Below, one piece after another: positions 26,037 through 38,229 of a DNA stretch of 64,000 nucleotides (the first letter of the stretch is position 1; each line of letters starts with the position of its first letter). Where the stretch lies: contig QKWP01000058.1 in the NCBI GenBank assembly GCA_003550325.1, positions 75,904 to 139,903 on the forward strand, read 5' to 3'. The position numbers and the translations under genes are program-made. Under the pieces are notes generated by a model that worked only from the letters and a program-made list of their open reading frames with translations, was not told where the DNA came from and searched no databases. The DNA comes from Gigaspora rosea. Taxonomy: Eukaryota > Glomeromycota > Glomeromycetes > Diversisporales > Gigasporaceae.

Positions 26037-29000
26037 TTATATATTTTTTTCTGCTAATCTATTTGTTAAATTTGTAATCAAATTTTTAATTGCTGCAATT
26101 TCTTCCATTTGTATTTCCGATTTTTGCTCTAACGATTTTGTTAAATCTTTAACTTCATAGATTTTTTCTTCTAGTTTATGAAATTCTTTATAGTCATCAG
26201 ATTGAGTAACTTTTAAAAGTATTTGAGAAATAAAAGGTTTTTCAATTGAATCCCAATCACCCGCTTTAATTTTAATAAATAATTTTCTAAGTTCATATGC
26301 ACTAACTTGATAAAAGCTATTATTATAAATGCAAAAATACAAAAAAAAAAAAAAAATTTAATAATTTAATTCGGTTTATTTAACAACTTACAAAATATTT
26401 GGAAACCAGTTATTCTTTCTTCTTTGATGAGGTAACAAATAAAATAACTCAATTTCTCTAAGAATCTAAATAAAACATATAAATAAATTAAAAATTTATT
26501 TTATTTATTTTTTATTTTAAACAAATTAATATTATACCTCTCTTTTTAATGCCAAGTAAGAAGCATGACTATTTGTATCATTAATTAGATTACTAAGGAT
26601 ACCAATGAATAAATTCATTAAATAAATTAGGATAAAAAATGAAAATAAGATGATTAGTAGCATTAATATAGTATCATTATTTGAAATCCATAATGAAACA
26701 GGAGTTAAATCTCCTATAATAATATATATTATATAAATATGTATTAATATTTAATGTAATAATATAATATATATAAATTACCTGTAATTATCATAAAAAA
26801 AGCTGCGAGAGTTGCAGAACCAAAATTGTTGAACATATTTGCATTTGAATCTAAACATATATTTATAAGAAACTTATTATTAACTATTTTAATAAAAATA
26901 ATTACAGGCCAATGAATTAATCGAATACCATTGTTTGAAGTTTGCGATATCTCAGATGTAGATTGTAACAAAAGGTATAAAGCGTGTGCAAATGTAAGTA
27001 TAATAAATCCAAAAATTATTAAAAAAGATAATACTTTGTCTATTGTATTCATAATAATGGCTAAATAACTTCCAAAAAACGGCAGAAATCGAAAAAAAAT
27101 AATAAATTTCAATTCAAGAAATAAGGTCGAAAGTGTAATGGCCCAAATTGAAGCAGTACCATTCCTTAACCAATAAATGGATGTTAATATAGTAGATATT
27201 ATAGCAATAAGATCTATTTAAATTAAAATTAATACATAAGTATATATTGTAGAAATAAATAGGCATTTCATTTAAATAAGGAATTACCTACATGGTTCCA
27301 AGTACTTGAAAAATAACGTAAAGATGAGTAAAAAAATTGACGAATTTCGAAAAATAGATGCCAAAATCCAAGGATAATAGCAGTAGTTAAGAAGAAAATT
27401 TGATAATTCCAAGAAATGTTATTAGAAAATGTGGCGACCATAATAAAACTACAAGCAAAGATTATATATATTGTCCAAATTACTAAATAATATTTTCTAC
27501 CGAATGTATTCCATTTAAAATTAATAATCGCTTCACCATTCCAGATTTTGCAAAATGAGAAATCATCAAAGCTTATAAAGCAACTAGGATACGGATTAAG
27601 AAATTCACTCCAAACGTTATATTCTTTAGGATAATTAACAAAATTAGGAAAAGGAATAAGAAGTTTGATTTTAGCTTCAGCATCTAAGCGAATGTCGTCA
27701 ACGGGTTTGGGTGTTTGAGAGAATACAAAATCGGATTCAGTTTTACCAATTAACTTATTCCAAAAAAAAGTAATTCTTGAAATAAAGGTTTCAATTAAGG
27801 TATCACTTTTTACTAAGTTATTATAAGTTCCAAAATGGTATAGGTGTGGTGAACTTGATACTTTAATAATATCACTATCCAATATCAGTTCAAGATCAAC
27901 TAATGGCGTCACAAATGCAGTTTGAGATAAAAATCTAGCCAAATAAAGCGGATGTCTTTGTGATAATTGTGGAAAAATTTTAATTATGATGGATAATAAT
28001 TGAATATCTGAGGTAGATCTAAGACCTTCGACTGAAAAGGCTAACTCATAACATGTTTGGCAAAATTTTTCAACCCACTCATCTTCTTTTAAAAATAAAA
28101 AGGTATCCATTAAAATTGAACCGTAATTGATTATAAAATATCTATAGTCATCTAATAATTCTTTAAAATAAAATTCTTTTTTATCGCCAAATGTCAAGTT
28201 TTTATTTTTAATTATGATCTGAAATTTTGAATTAGGAAATGCGTTGACGTAGGGTTTTAAGTTGAGAGGTATGTAAAATGGATTATTCTCCACATTTCCC
28301 AAATATAAATTAAATCTTTTTTCATTTCTTATTCTCGCTCTTCCCCAGTAATAATGTAATCTAATCCCTTTTGGTGGATAAACTGTCCAAATTAAAACTC
28401 CAAAGTTAGATAACATGAATAGGTCATCATTATTAAGACATTCACATCGCATAATTTTTAGCTGTCTTGTGTGTTCTGGAGGTTGAAAGTTAGGAGTTAC
28501 TGTTCTTTTAGATTCCCCCTCTACTGGTCTCCAATCACCACTAATTTGATCTAATACTTCGACTTCAATTTCAATCACAGACCCAGGTGTATTAGGGTTT
28601 TTATAATATAACCTCCATTTTAAAAATTTACCCTCGTAAGGATGTTTGTCATCAGTTTCCGGTGAAATCTCTGGTGGATCGGTTAAATATTTTCCTGCAA
28701 CCAATTCATCATTAATCACTTTTTTAATATATTCAGTGTCAGAAAGTACAAATATCCTATTGTAATCGCCGAGCTCCTTCCGTAAATATTTTATCCAATC
28801 CGTTTGACATAGGTCAAGTAGTTCACAAATGCCCAAAACGTAATCTTCACAAATGCCCAAATTGTAACTTATTACACCGATAATACCGATAATATTATCT
28901 GATTTTTTATCTGATTTTATTATAAAAGGATCTCGAATCTCATTAGATTCAAGTAATTTCTTAGCAGAAACAGGGTTTTTAAGCGTAAATGGATCCATTA

Positions 29001-30039
29001 ATTCAATATATAATTCATCGTTAAATGGATTACGTGATCTAATAAGTAGGCGTTCCCCAACTTCATAAGCAATAAAATACATGCTTTCCACAATTCTGCT
29101 TTCGTCGTAATCACCTGGTGTAATATATATATATATATTTTTGAAATATTTTTAAGCTGAAAAATATTAGATTATAGTAATATAAATAAATATTAATTAA
29201 AATAAACTTACGAATGGCCATATTAATTCCATTCTTAAGAGAATAAATGTAAAGCCTTGATTTTTTTGGTGTATCTTCATGTAAATAAACAGCATAAACA
29301 GCTAAAAGTTCACCACCCTGATTTACTTCTACATGCCAAACTTTATAACACCAATCGATCATACAATTTGTTTCAAGCGTTAATGTATTAATATCCCATT
29401 TAGTTAATTGAAATATTTGGTCATCAAATAATATCAATTTTCCTTCAACGGTAATGAAGGCATCACAAAAATATGATAATTCAAATTTAGTCGATTCAAT
29501 CCATTCATTATGCTTCTGGCGGAATATATATATTTGATTCGTAGGTTCGGTCAGAGCCACTACTAGATTGCCACTTTTGGTGAAAGCTAAATTATTTGCT
29601 AAATTATGTGGGTTAGGAAGGAAGAGTTCTTTGCGTTCCCCTTTTGCATCCAATATTTCTAATTTTTCAATAAAATTTTTAATATATTTTATGAATAAAT
29701 TAAAAACGGAATAATAAAAGAAATAATGTAAAGATATTAACCAAAATTATAATAAAAATAACTTGTCCTAAATATAATGTACTTATCATCCGAAACAGCC
29801 CATAATTTAGGCTTTGGTTCATTTATTTTATGCCCCATAATCTCAGTATCTTTTTTCAATTCCTTCGTTTCAGTTACTGACCACAAGGATAACTTACTAA
29901 TTTTACCATGATTTTCATTATATGTACTATAATTAAGTTCCACTGCATCTTGCTGCTCAGCACTAGATTTTTCATCGGATTTTTCAAAGAAAGGTTTTTC
30001 ATATACACCAAATTTAAACGTAGTAGCTACATATTTCAT
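26037..30039 (-). CDS. Ion-channel (TRP-like) protein with propeller-like N-terminus, copy D
   Basis: Eight exons: 30039 (Met used here)-29742, 29658-29212, 29114-27288, 27213-26929, 26850-26782, 26713-26538, 26465-26392 and 26316-26037. They join in frame to 1151 codons plus stop. Residues 1 to about 450 have repeats typical of a WD40-like propeller (KLSLWSVTETKEL, NQIYIFRQ, SRLYIYSL). Residues ~788-1015 form a PF00520-type channel: S1 YYLVIWTIYIIFACSFIMV, S2 IFFLTTAIILGFWHLFFE, S3 DLIAIISTILTSIYWL, S4 without the Arg series of voltage sensors, S5 VLSFLIIFGFIILTFAHALY, pore FGSATLAAFFMIITGD, S6 IIMLLIILFSFFILIYLMNL. A Lys/Glu-rich coiled coil ends the protein. It probably passes cations across a membrane, not voltage-gated; ligand unknown. 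Family copies also have an upstream Met (30242, MEDPIYYDDYDEDD), but here a 5-bp duplication (TATTG, near 30090) puts that start out of frame. Confidence 0.8.
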
Positions 30040-30242
30040 ATTAGGCGAACAAACGATTTGGGCAATAGCATCGACATCATCCGGGACAATACAATACCAC
30101 TTTCAGAACCTCTCCGAGAACTAATATAACCTGGAACCGTAAGTCTTGAAGAGTCTTGATAATATCCTGAATATCCTGTGTCTATTGGAATGTATGTTGA
30201 ATCATCCTCATCATAATCATCATAATAAATAGGATCCTCCAT
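30040..30242 (-). pseudogene. Original N-terminus of copy D, out of frame
   Basis: From ATG at 30242 the reading is MEDPIYYDDYDEDDSTYIPI, then a Tyr/Ser-rich stretch and ISSRRGSESGIV. Copy C continues PDDADNIAQIVCSP. Here ATTGT is repeated, so the frame moves by two and ends after 68 codons. The distance to the Met at 30039 is 203 bp, not a multiple of 3. Either this start is dead, or an assembly error hides an intact gene. Confidence 0.7.
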
Positions 30243-30254
30243 TATTTAACTGCG

Positions 30255-30415
30255 ACAAATTTTTTTTTTTAAAAGTAAAATTAAAAAGACTGAGAATAGC
30301 GTCAGTATTTACCATAAACCTTAAATACAGGAGGCTTATTTATTTGTTTAAAGAGGCTTCTGCATAATTAATAAAGCCACATACCAAGAATTTTCTAAAT
30401 TTCAGATTCGGTGTT
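30255..30415 (-). promoter_or_regulatory. Upstream block conserved across all channel copies
   Basis: About 150 bp upstream of the ATG is shared with copies B, B', C, E and F. Read on the gene's strand, it runs from a CAATTTCAG or CAATTCCAG-like segment near 30400 through TTAATTATGCAGAAGCC and AATAAATAAGCCTCC to AAAGTAAAATTAAAAAGAC. It is better kept than many coding parts of the decayed copies. I take it as promoter or 5' leader; no specific factor site is recognised. Confidence 0.5.
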
Positions 30416-30419
30416 GTTC

Positions 30420-31690
30420 ACTTCACCGAAATTTCATGCATCTGCGTACATTCAATTCACCAACTAGGTTAAGAAATTGCGCTAAACTCGCTAATTACTT
30501 TACAGGAATTCTTTTAAAAAATTTTGTTTCATTGAAATTAGTTTACTGGCCAGCAGCTTTTGTTTATCAAATAAAATTTGGAAATACTTTTTCGTGAATT
30601 AATTATAATGATTTTATGATTGGTCATTAATCTATGTTATACGTACGTATTATACAGTTTAATAAATTAAATAAATAATAACTGAACGTAGAACTACACG
30701 TAAAAAAAAAAATAAATAAATAAATAAAAAATAATAAATCTATTTGCATTAATATACATAAAGATGGGTGAAAAAGCTACTTCACGATTTACGAAAATGT
30801 GTTCGTCAATGGTTTCGTCTGACGATACTTTAACGATTGACAAAACTAATGACGATTGACGAAACTGTTGACGATTGAGAAACTATTGACGAAACTATTA
30901 TAATCATAAAACAAAAAGATCGATTCATAAAAGCTTTATTTATTTACTTTATAAAATTTTGGCGACATGTTTTTCGAAGTGCTATAGGTAAAAATTTATT
31001 GAATCATTGTTTTCATCCTCTACATTATTTACATTTTCACTAATATCTTTTTTTTTTACATTATTCACACTATTTAAACTATCAATATCTTCATTATTTC
31101 CATAATTCCATTTAACCATTTCGTCAATGGTTTCATCTTGATGAAACTTTGACGATTTACGGAATTGCCGACAACTACTGCTGTACTGACGATTGTTGAA
31201 ACTCTTGGAGAAATTAAGTTGTCTAATAAAATATAAAACGCAATTGACCCCTTTGACAAGCTTCATCATGACGACTTCCGGATATTCTGAATCTTAAATT
31301 TCTTTCAAAGTTACTGCTGTTTCATCATAATAAAGTTTCATCAGTTCATACAAAAACATAGTAATCATTTAACTGGCCACGAATTTTTTTTATTAAATTG
31401 TCAGACCATTATAAAAGAAGGATTCATCAGTTCATGCAAAAACAAAGTAATTATTTAATTGTTCACGAATTTTTTTCTATTAAATTGTAGACCATTATAA
31501 AAGTTAACACAAATTATAAAAAAAAAAATCAATTTCAGCTTTTCATTGGATCTGAAACAAATAATTTTTTTTTGAGTGCTACTAATACTAAAATTTTGCA
31601 AGGAATTTTTTTTGTTAATGCGCAGTAGACGATTTCATAGACTAACTTCAGAAGAGTTAGTGGTGATTTTTTATGAAAATCATAAAAAGC
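30420..31690. other. AT-rich spacer with TTTCGTC-type repeats and a short tandem pair
   Basis: 30780-30900 and 31120-31230 contain many GACGATTGACGAAAC-like units, the motif that also fills the hAT-type element at 33682-33794. A 95-codon minus-strand frame (31269-30982) ends in an Asn/Asp/Glu-rich stretch; I do not recognise it and doubt it is a gene. 31340-31427 and 31428-31500 are a diverged tandem pair (CATCAGTTCATRCAAAAACA). Confidence 0.5.
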
Positions 31691-31709
31691 GCAATTTTTA
31701 CGTTACACC

Positions 31710-32425
31710 TGATCCTAAAATTCAATTGGTTTGCGCCATAAAAAGTCACATGACCGGAAAATTTTTTGTGGGTGAGCTACATAGGTTTTTGGAGTTAACT
31801 AGGGTGTCCAGGATTATGATGCGATGATGGCATGCGGAAACTGTAAATTATGCAAATTATGCAAGTTTTTCGCTTAAAATATGCAGCATATTATGCGCCA
31901 CACCACAAATTATGTAAATTATGCAAAAATTGCTTTATATTAACATATTACTTATAATTTAACAAATGCATGAATACTCAGATATCTAAATAAGATATTA
32001 AAATTTTTAAATACTTATTTAGGATTTTTATCTTGTATATTAATATATAGTATATGTGTACATAGACTGTTTAAAATTGATCAAAGAAAATTATTTAAAG
32101 TGCCGTGATTGATTATTAGTCCTATCTATACAGAGTTTGGAACTGGCTTTATCTTTCGATCAAGCCAGTTTTTAACTAGTGAAAAATACATCGGTTCCAA
32201 ACCCTAGCTTTTTATTCTATTTTAGCAATTTCATTGGCCACTAACTAGTACGCTCATGTTATGTGAATTATTATATGAAATGGCCCAAATTACACAACTT
32301 CATATGACACATAATGTGTATGCGGTACGGGTCAAATTATAATCCTGGAAACCCTAGTGATACACACAAAAATTTTCCAGTCATGTGACATTATCATGGC
32401 GCAAACCAATTGAATTTCAAAATGA
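31710..32425. mobile_element. Inverted pair with a second TIR element inside
   Basis: The outer pair: 31710-31770 (AATTCAATTGGTTTGCGCCA, then GTCACATGACCGGAAAATTT) reappears inverted at 32350-32424. The inner element, about 31799-32363, has ends TAGGGTGTCCAGGATTATGA and the complement of TTATAATCCTGGAAACCCTA. Its interior contains TTATGCAAATTATGCA repeats. No target duplication is clear. The right edge (32425) is also where homology to channel copy B begins. Confidence 0.65.
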
Positions 32426-33080
32426 GCAAATCCATCTTTAAGTTTGTTCAGTTTGAATACACATCTACGATACGCAGCTTCGGTCAAAGCCACTAATAGT
32501 TCGCCACTTTGGATGAAATCTAGTTGGTTTACTAAATTGTGGTTGTCAGGAAAGGAGAGTTTTTGCTTTCTCTTTTTTCGGCATCGAACATTTCTAACTT
32601 TCAATAAAAAATTTAAATATAATATATAAAACAGAAAAATAAAAGACAAATTTAAATATAATATACAAAACAGAAAAATAAAAGAAAAACAAGATATTAG
32701 AGATAATAATCAAAATTATAAAAGTCTTAAATACAATATGTTTATAATCAGAAACAGCTCATAATATAGGTTTTACATCCATTATCTGATGTCCCATAAT
32801 AGCAGATATTTTCTCTAATTGTTTGCTTCAGTTACTGACCATAAAGTTGCTTCCTTAAATTTACAATCATCTTCATCATACATAACATATTTCATTCTAG
32901 GTGAACAAACGATTTGAGCAAATTTAACTTCCTTGGAATCACAAGTTGAAGGATAAGCTTCCTCGGAATCACAAGTTTAGAAAAAGAACATCCTGAGCTG
33001 CCTGAATATCCTGTTTCTTCAATTTGAATGATAGCTGAATTTTCATCATTATCATAAAAACTGGTTTCCAAAATTTAAAT
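32426..33080 (-). pseudogene. Channel-family gene, copy E, 5' fragment
   Basis: Only exon 1 and the start of exon 2 remain, closest to copy B (10573-11180). Exon 2 matches FPDNHNLVNQLAFIQSGELLVALTE (with changes). Exon 1 keeps METSFYDNDENSAIIQIEETG and parts of the propeller start but has deletions near 32885 and an insertion near 32955. The 3' part was removed where the inverted pair ends at 32425. Confidence 0.8.
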
Positions 33081-33681
33081 AATTTAATTTGATAAAACTT
33101 TTTTCTTACGAAAGTAAAATTATGAGGTTGTAGATTATGTCTGTATTTACAAAAAATCTGTATACAGAAGGCTTAATTATTTGCTTACAAAAAGGCTTCT
33201 ATATTTAAATAAAGCTACATCTCAATTCCAGGCCCGCTTCATTGAATTCATCTATGTTTATTATTTTCGCTCAAGGTCTTTTATTTGAAAATTCGAAACA
33301 ATTATTGCTGCCTCAGCAGCTACAATGAATTTTATATTTATTCTACCAAAATTGTATGAAATTCGCATGGCCAATATTAATTCATCTAATACCCATTTAA
33401 TTCATTTAATGTTATTTTATTCATTTTAATTTGAAAATGTAGTGAGCATACACTAAAACTGCATGGTGAAACAACCGTACGTAAATATTACTATTTTTTG
33501 CCTCAAAATTCTGTTAGATTTCGAGAGAATATAAACTGGTTTCAGTCATATAGAGTAACGTATGAAGATGAAAAGCCACAAGGTGGTGAGTGTGTAGGTG
33601 CGACGGTAGAGAAAAAGCACAACAATCAATATCTATGTTAAGCCACTAAACATTTATTCCACAAAAAATTTGCTTCTCGAT

Positions 33682-33794
33682 TAGTTATGCCTGGCGAAAT
33701 GACTAAACCTGACGAAACCATAAGTTTCGTCAAGTTTCGTCATTGACGAAACCTATGGTTTCGTCAGGTTTCTTCATTTCGCCAGACATCACTA
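33682..33794. mobile_element. hAT-type small element with perfect 8-bp duplication
   Basis: 113 bp. The ends are TAGTTATGCCTGGCGAAATG and the complement of CATTTCGCCAGACATCACTA. The flanks are TTCTCGAT at 33674-33681 and 33795-33802. The equivalent site in the first block (near 11765, TTTCGATAATCACG) is empty. The whole element folds into a hairpin of GACGAAACC/GGTTTCGTC units. Confidence 0.9.
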
Positions 33795-35425
33795 TTCTCG
33801 ATAATCACGATTACTTGTCAATAAATAAATGTTTAAAGATGCTAAGGCTGAACTACTGAATATAAATTGATTATAGGTACAATTTCCCATGTTTACACAT
33901 ATCCTCATCATTAACCAAACAATCAAATAGTGAAATTGTTAAATACCTATGAGATTTGTCGCGCCAAATTCGTAGTGTTACTCGAAATTTGATTTTTGAT
34001 CAATCATAGATATCTCGTGTTTTAGTGAACAGATCTCGATGATTCAGATCACCTCGATAAAGCGATTCGAGTGATCAAGATATCAACGATTGATCAAAAT
34101 CATATTCACGAAATTTTACGAATTTGATGCGAAATTTGGTTGACAAATAAAAAAAAAAAAGATGTTAGATTGTTTTTGTTACTCACCTAAACTAACCTGT
34201 AATAACTTGATTCTAAGTGAATTAATACAGAGGTATTTACCAATGTGATAATTCTTTGCTGTCACATGCTTCAAAGCTTTCTTATAGACTCGAAATTTTT
34301 CTTAATCAATCAAGTTTAGTGCAAGTAATAAATAAAATGCATCATCAACGCCATACTTCTGACCACATGATCTGCACATTAAATAACATATATATAAATC
34401 TGCAATCAGTTTACAAGGCAAGCTGCAGACCTCCATTATGTATTCGGTCTGAAAGAGATGAACTGAGAATTCAGACACCATGCATTCAACCTGTTAGATG
34501 AGCAGCATCTAAGACTATTCACATAAAATGCTTAATATGTCATTTTGCATATTCTTTCTCCATAAAGTCAAATTAGATGAATTGCGCAAAACATGCCAAA
34601 AAGTCCTACTACACAAAGCGAGTGGGAACTCAATTAGCATAGCAAAACAAAATAATAAAACACAACATACCCAATTTGCAGACTATAAATTAAAGGTTTC
34701 GTCTCGAGTAATTAAATAGTAAATAACGATTGACAAGACTGAGTGGCATTATATAACATAATAATAATTTTAAACTGTTTATAAATCACTTCATTATAGG
34801 GAGAAATCCGCTTTAACTGGCTGCTATAATTTTTAACAAAAGAAATTTAGATAAAGAAATCTTAATTATAAATGACTTTAATATAGTATTAGACTCTAGT
34901 GATGCATTTAATTTAATTTTATAACTATAAGCAAAACGGGCCTTATAGATTTTAAAATAAAATTTAAAACTTACAGCATTAAAATTTTATAATATTATAA
35001 AATGTTAAAATTTAAATGTTTTATATATCTTTTTTGCTAATATATTCGTTAAATTTGTTATAAATTTTTAATTTTTGTAATTTGCCAAATTTACATCAAA
35101 CCTTTAACCCCTTTCAGATTCTTTAAACATTTTTTTGCTATCATAATAAATTTGCTGAATATTTTAATGTTATGAATTTCTATTCCTAATTCATCAATGT
35201 GTCACCATATTAATAGCTTTCAAATAATTAATGTTATTTCAAGTTTCTCCCAATTACCTGTTTGAACTTTAAGAAATAATTTTTGAAATTCTTGATAAAA
35301 ACTTAAATAAAGTTAAAACTAATAAGAGTTTTTATTAATTTCAGGGTAAATCTGGAAATTTTAAATACTTTAATCTGAAATTTTCAAAATTTTTTGGTAC
35401 GTTTATTTAATTTTTAACTTTTTAT

Positions 35426-35700
35426 ATGGTGCTCCAAGTCACTTCTCATCAGATTACTAGGATTTTTTTTTTAAAATTATTACAAAATTATTTTAAAAAA
35501 AAATATTTTTAAAAAATTAGCTGATAAAAATAAATCGTTATAATTATCTCTGTCAAATTTATCGTTAATTTTTTTTTAAATATTCAAAAATTAAAGTAAT
35601 ATCTATTTATTGTTAGTAAAAAAATCAAAATCAATCAAATAAATGATTATGATTGGATATTGTATATATATAATTAAAATTTGGCTCCCTTTGATGAAAA
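35426..35700. mobile_element. Small TIR element ATGGTGCTCCAAGTC, block 2 copy
   Basis: Homologue of 13896-14200. The left end is intact; the right end stops after GGCTCCCTTTGATGA, having lost the last ~20 bp. Confidence 0.65.
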
Positions 35701-35869
35701 GTAAAGTTCAGGGTTAATTTTATATAATAAAGTTTTTTGCAGGGTTTATATTTTTAAATCAAAAATCTTAATTTCTAGTTTTAGTCGTTTTTAAATTTAA
35801 TAGTTTGTTTTTAACTACAACAATTTATATTGTTTATTTAGCTGCCTTACAAAGTATTCGGAACAAGCT

Positions 35870-37930
35870 ACACTTTCTTCTTTTATAAATAACAAATGAA
35901 ACAGCTCATAATCTATAGAAAATATAAATAAGTTTCAAAATATCAGATGTGGAGCAGACTGTACTTTAATAATAATTTGACTCTCCTGTGCCAATTCAGA
36001 ATCAGCCTACGGTGTTAAAATGAAGTTTCAGATAAAAATTTAGCTAAACAAACCGAATGCCTTTGTAATAATATTTAATTATTATGGATAATAATTGAAT
36101 ATTGAAATAGATTTAAAATCATCAGTTGAAATTAATTATGCCACATATTTTATACAAATTTCTCAATCCACTGATCTTTTTTAAAATAAAAACATTCCAT
36201 TATAATTGAGCCATAATTAATTATAAAAATTTGTTAGAGAGGTAGTCTTCAAATAGTTCTTTAAAAGAGAATTGATTTTTGCTATCAACTGTCAAGTTTT
36301 TAATAATAATCAGAAATTTTAAATCAGGAAATGCGTTGGTGTAGAGTTTCATGTCAGCGGATAAACTAAACGGGTTTAATTTATATCTCCTAAATGTGAA
36401 TTGAGCCTTTTTTTCATTTCAAATCTTGTTCTTCCCCAGTAATAATGTACCTGAAATTAGTTAACATGAGCAAACCATCGTTTTTACTTCGCGTAGTATT
36501 TGGTTTTCTCGTGTGCTCTGGCGGTTGAAAACTAGTATTTACTTTTTTTTTTTTGTAAAACATCAATCTACTGGTCTCCATTCAATATCATTTTGATATA
36601 ATAGTTGGACTTCAATTTCTATTAATAACAGAACCTGTTTTGCTGGTTTATAATTTAAATCCCATTTCAAATAATGACTGCTAAAGTAGAATTATTAGCT
36701 TCTGATGAAATCTTTAGATCAGTGAAATATTCTTCAATATGTTTTTATTATTGATAATCATTTTTGCAACATATTCGGTGTCAGGAAGCACAAATATTCA
36801 ATTATAATAGCCGAACTCCTTCAGTATTTGAGATAGGAATTTTTTTCGAACTAGTACATCATAAATATCCAAGTTGCCGTCTATTATACCAATTATACAT
36901 AAAAGATTTCGGATCTGCATGTCATATTCAAATAGTTTCTTAGCGGAAACTGAATTTTTAATCGTAAATGGATTGATTCATTTACGGTTCATTGTTAAAC
37001 TGATTGTTCTAATAAATAGACTTCCCCAGCTTCAAAAGCAATAAAGTAGATATTGTTGACAACTAGTGTTCATCATATTCATCTGGTGAAAATTATTTTG
37101 AAATATTTCAAATTGAAAATATTAGGTTCTACATTATTTACTTTATTAATTACTTATTTATATGAGAATAAATGTAAAACTTTGATTTCTTTGTATTTCA
37201 TCCTGCATATCACAGCACAAATGGCTAAAGTTCACCACCCTGATTTCTTAACTTTATAACACCAATCGATCAAATAATTTGTTTCAACCACCAATATAGA
37301 AATATCCCATTAAGTTAATTTAAATAAAATCAAGTGGACAAAATTCATTAGCTTTTTTTTTGGGTTTAATACATGCGATCGTAGGTTTGATCAGAGCTTG
37401 TTGGTTTACTAAATCATGGCTGTCAGGAAAGAAGAGCTCTTTGCGTTCCACTTTATTAAAATAAATAAACGGAATAATAAAAAAAAAGGTAGGATATTAA
37501 CCAATATACATTAAAAACGGAATAATAGAAGAAAGGTAGGATATTAACCAAAATTATAATAAGATAACTTATTTTAAAAGCAATGGCTTATCTATCATCC
37601 GAAATAGCCCATAATGTAAGTTGTAGTTCTTTTATATTATCTCTCTTGAAATCATATACTTAATCAATTTCTTCGTCCAGTACCAATCATAAAATTGCTT
37701 TCTTAAAAATATCTCTGTTCAGATTGTAGACTTCAGAATTAAGATTAAATTTATAAGTAATAACTGCAGACTTGGTATATCCCCTGCACTATCTGCATCA
37801 GAACCAATGCAGAACCTCTCCGAATACTAACAATAAGAGCCGAGAGTTTTGAGTCGTCTAGATAGCCCGTTTCTGGAATTTGATTTATTGTTGGATTTTC
37901 ATTTTCATCATGAAAAGTGGTTTCCATTAT
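35870..37930 (-). pseudogene. Channel-family gene, copy F, heavily decayed
   Basis: Paralogue of copy B' at 14430-16830, decayed in the same way. Pieces of exon 3 (35940-37060), exon 2 (37150-37450) and exon 1 (37540-37930, with MENHFS-like start at 37928) can be recognised. No long frame. It lacks the Tc1-type element of B', giving the empty site near 37585. Confidence 0.7.
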
Positions 37931-38229
37931 TTAATAATACCAATTTTCTTATTTTTATTTTTTTTACCTTTCAAAAGTAAAATTAAAATAACTGAGAATC
38001 ACATCCGTATTTATCAAAAGAATTAATGCAGAAGGTTTAATTATTTTTTGTAAAGAAACTCTGTATATTTAAATAAAGCTATATAAAGGCAGTTTTGGCA
38101 TTGAAGTAATTTGTAGCGGCAAAGACATTGCCCGCAGCAAAAATTTTCTCAATTTCGGGTCCGATTTGTTAACTCATAGTTACGATTACTATCACCGTTT
38201 TGGTTCTTATTTTGGTTATGTGTGACCAG

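Larger units (their letters stand above)
24711..30092. repeat. Right arm of the large inverted repeat
   Basis: Reverse complement of 1-5405 (see there). It contains the least damaged channel gene. The inner edge at 24711 abuts a spacer unrelated to the Crypton-like element that abuts the other arm, so the two inner ends are not symmetrical. Homology may extend past 30092, since the window begins inside the other arm. Confidence 0.95.
33085..35860. other. Spacer of the second block, no gene
   Basis: Same-orientation homologue of 11185-14400 with many small indels. The short open frames at 34256-34501 and 34528-34719 are not kept in the first block. It lacks the elements at 12213-12545 and 12895-13131, and has one of its own at 33682-33794. 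Confidence 0.7.
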
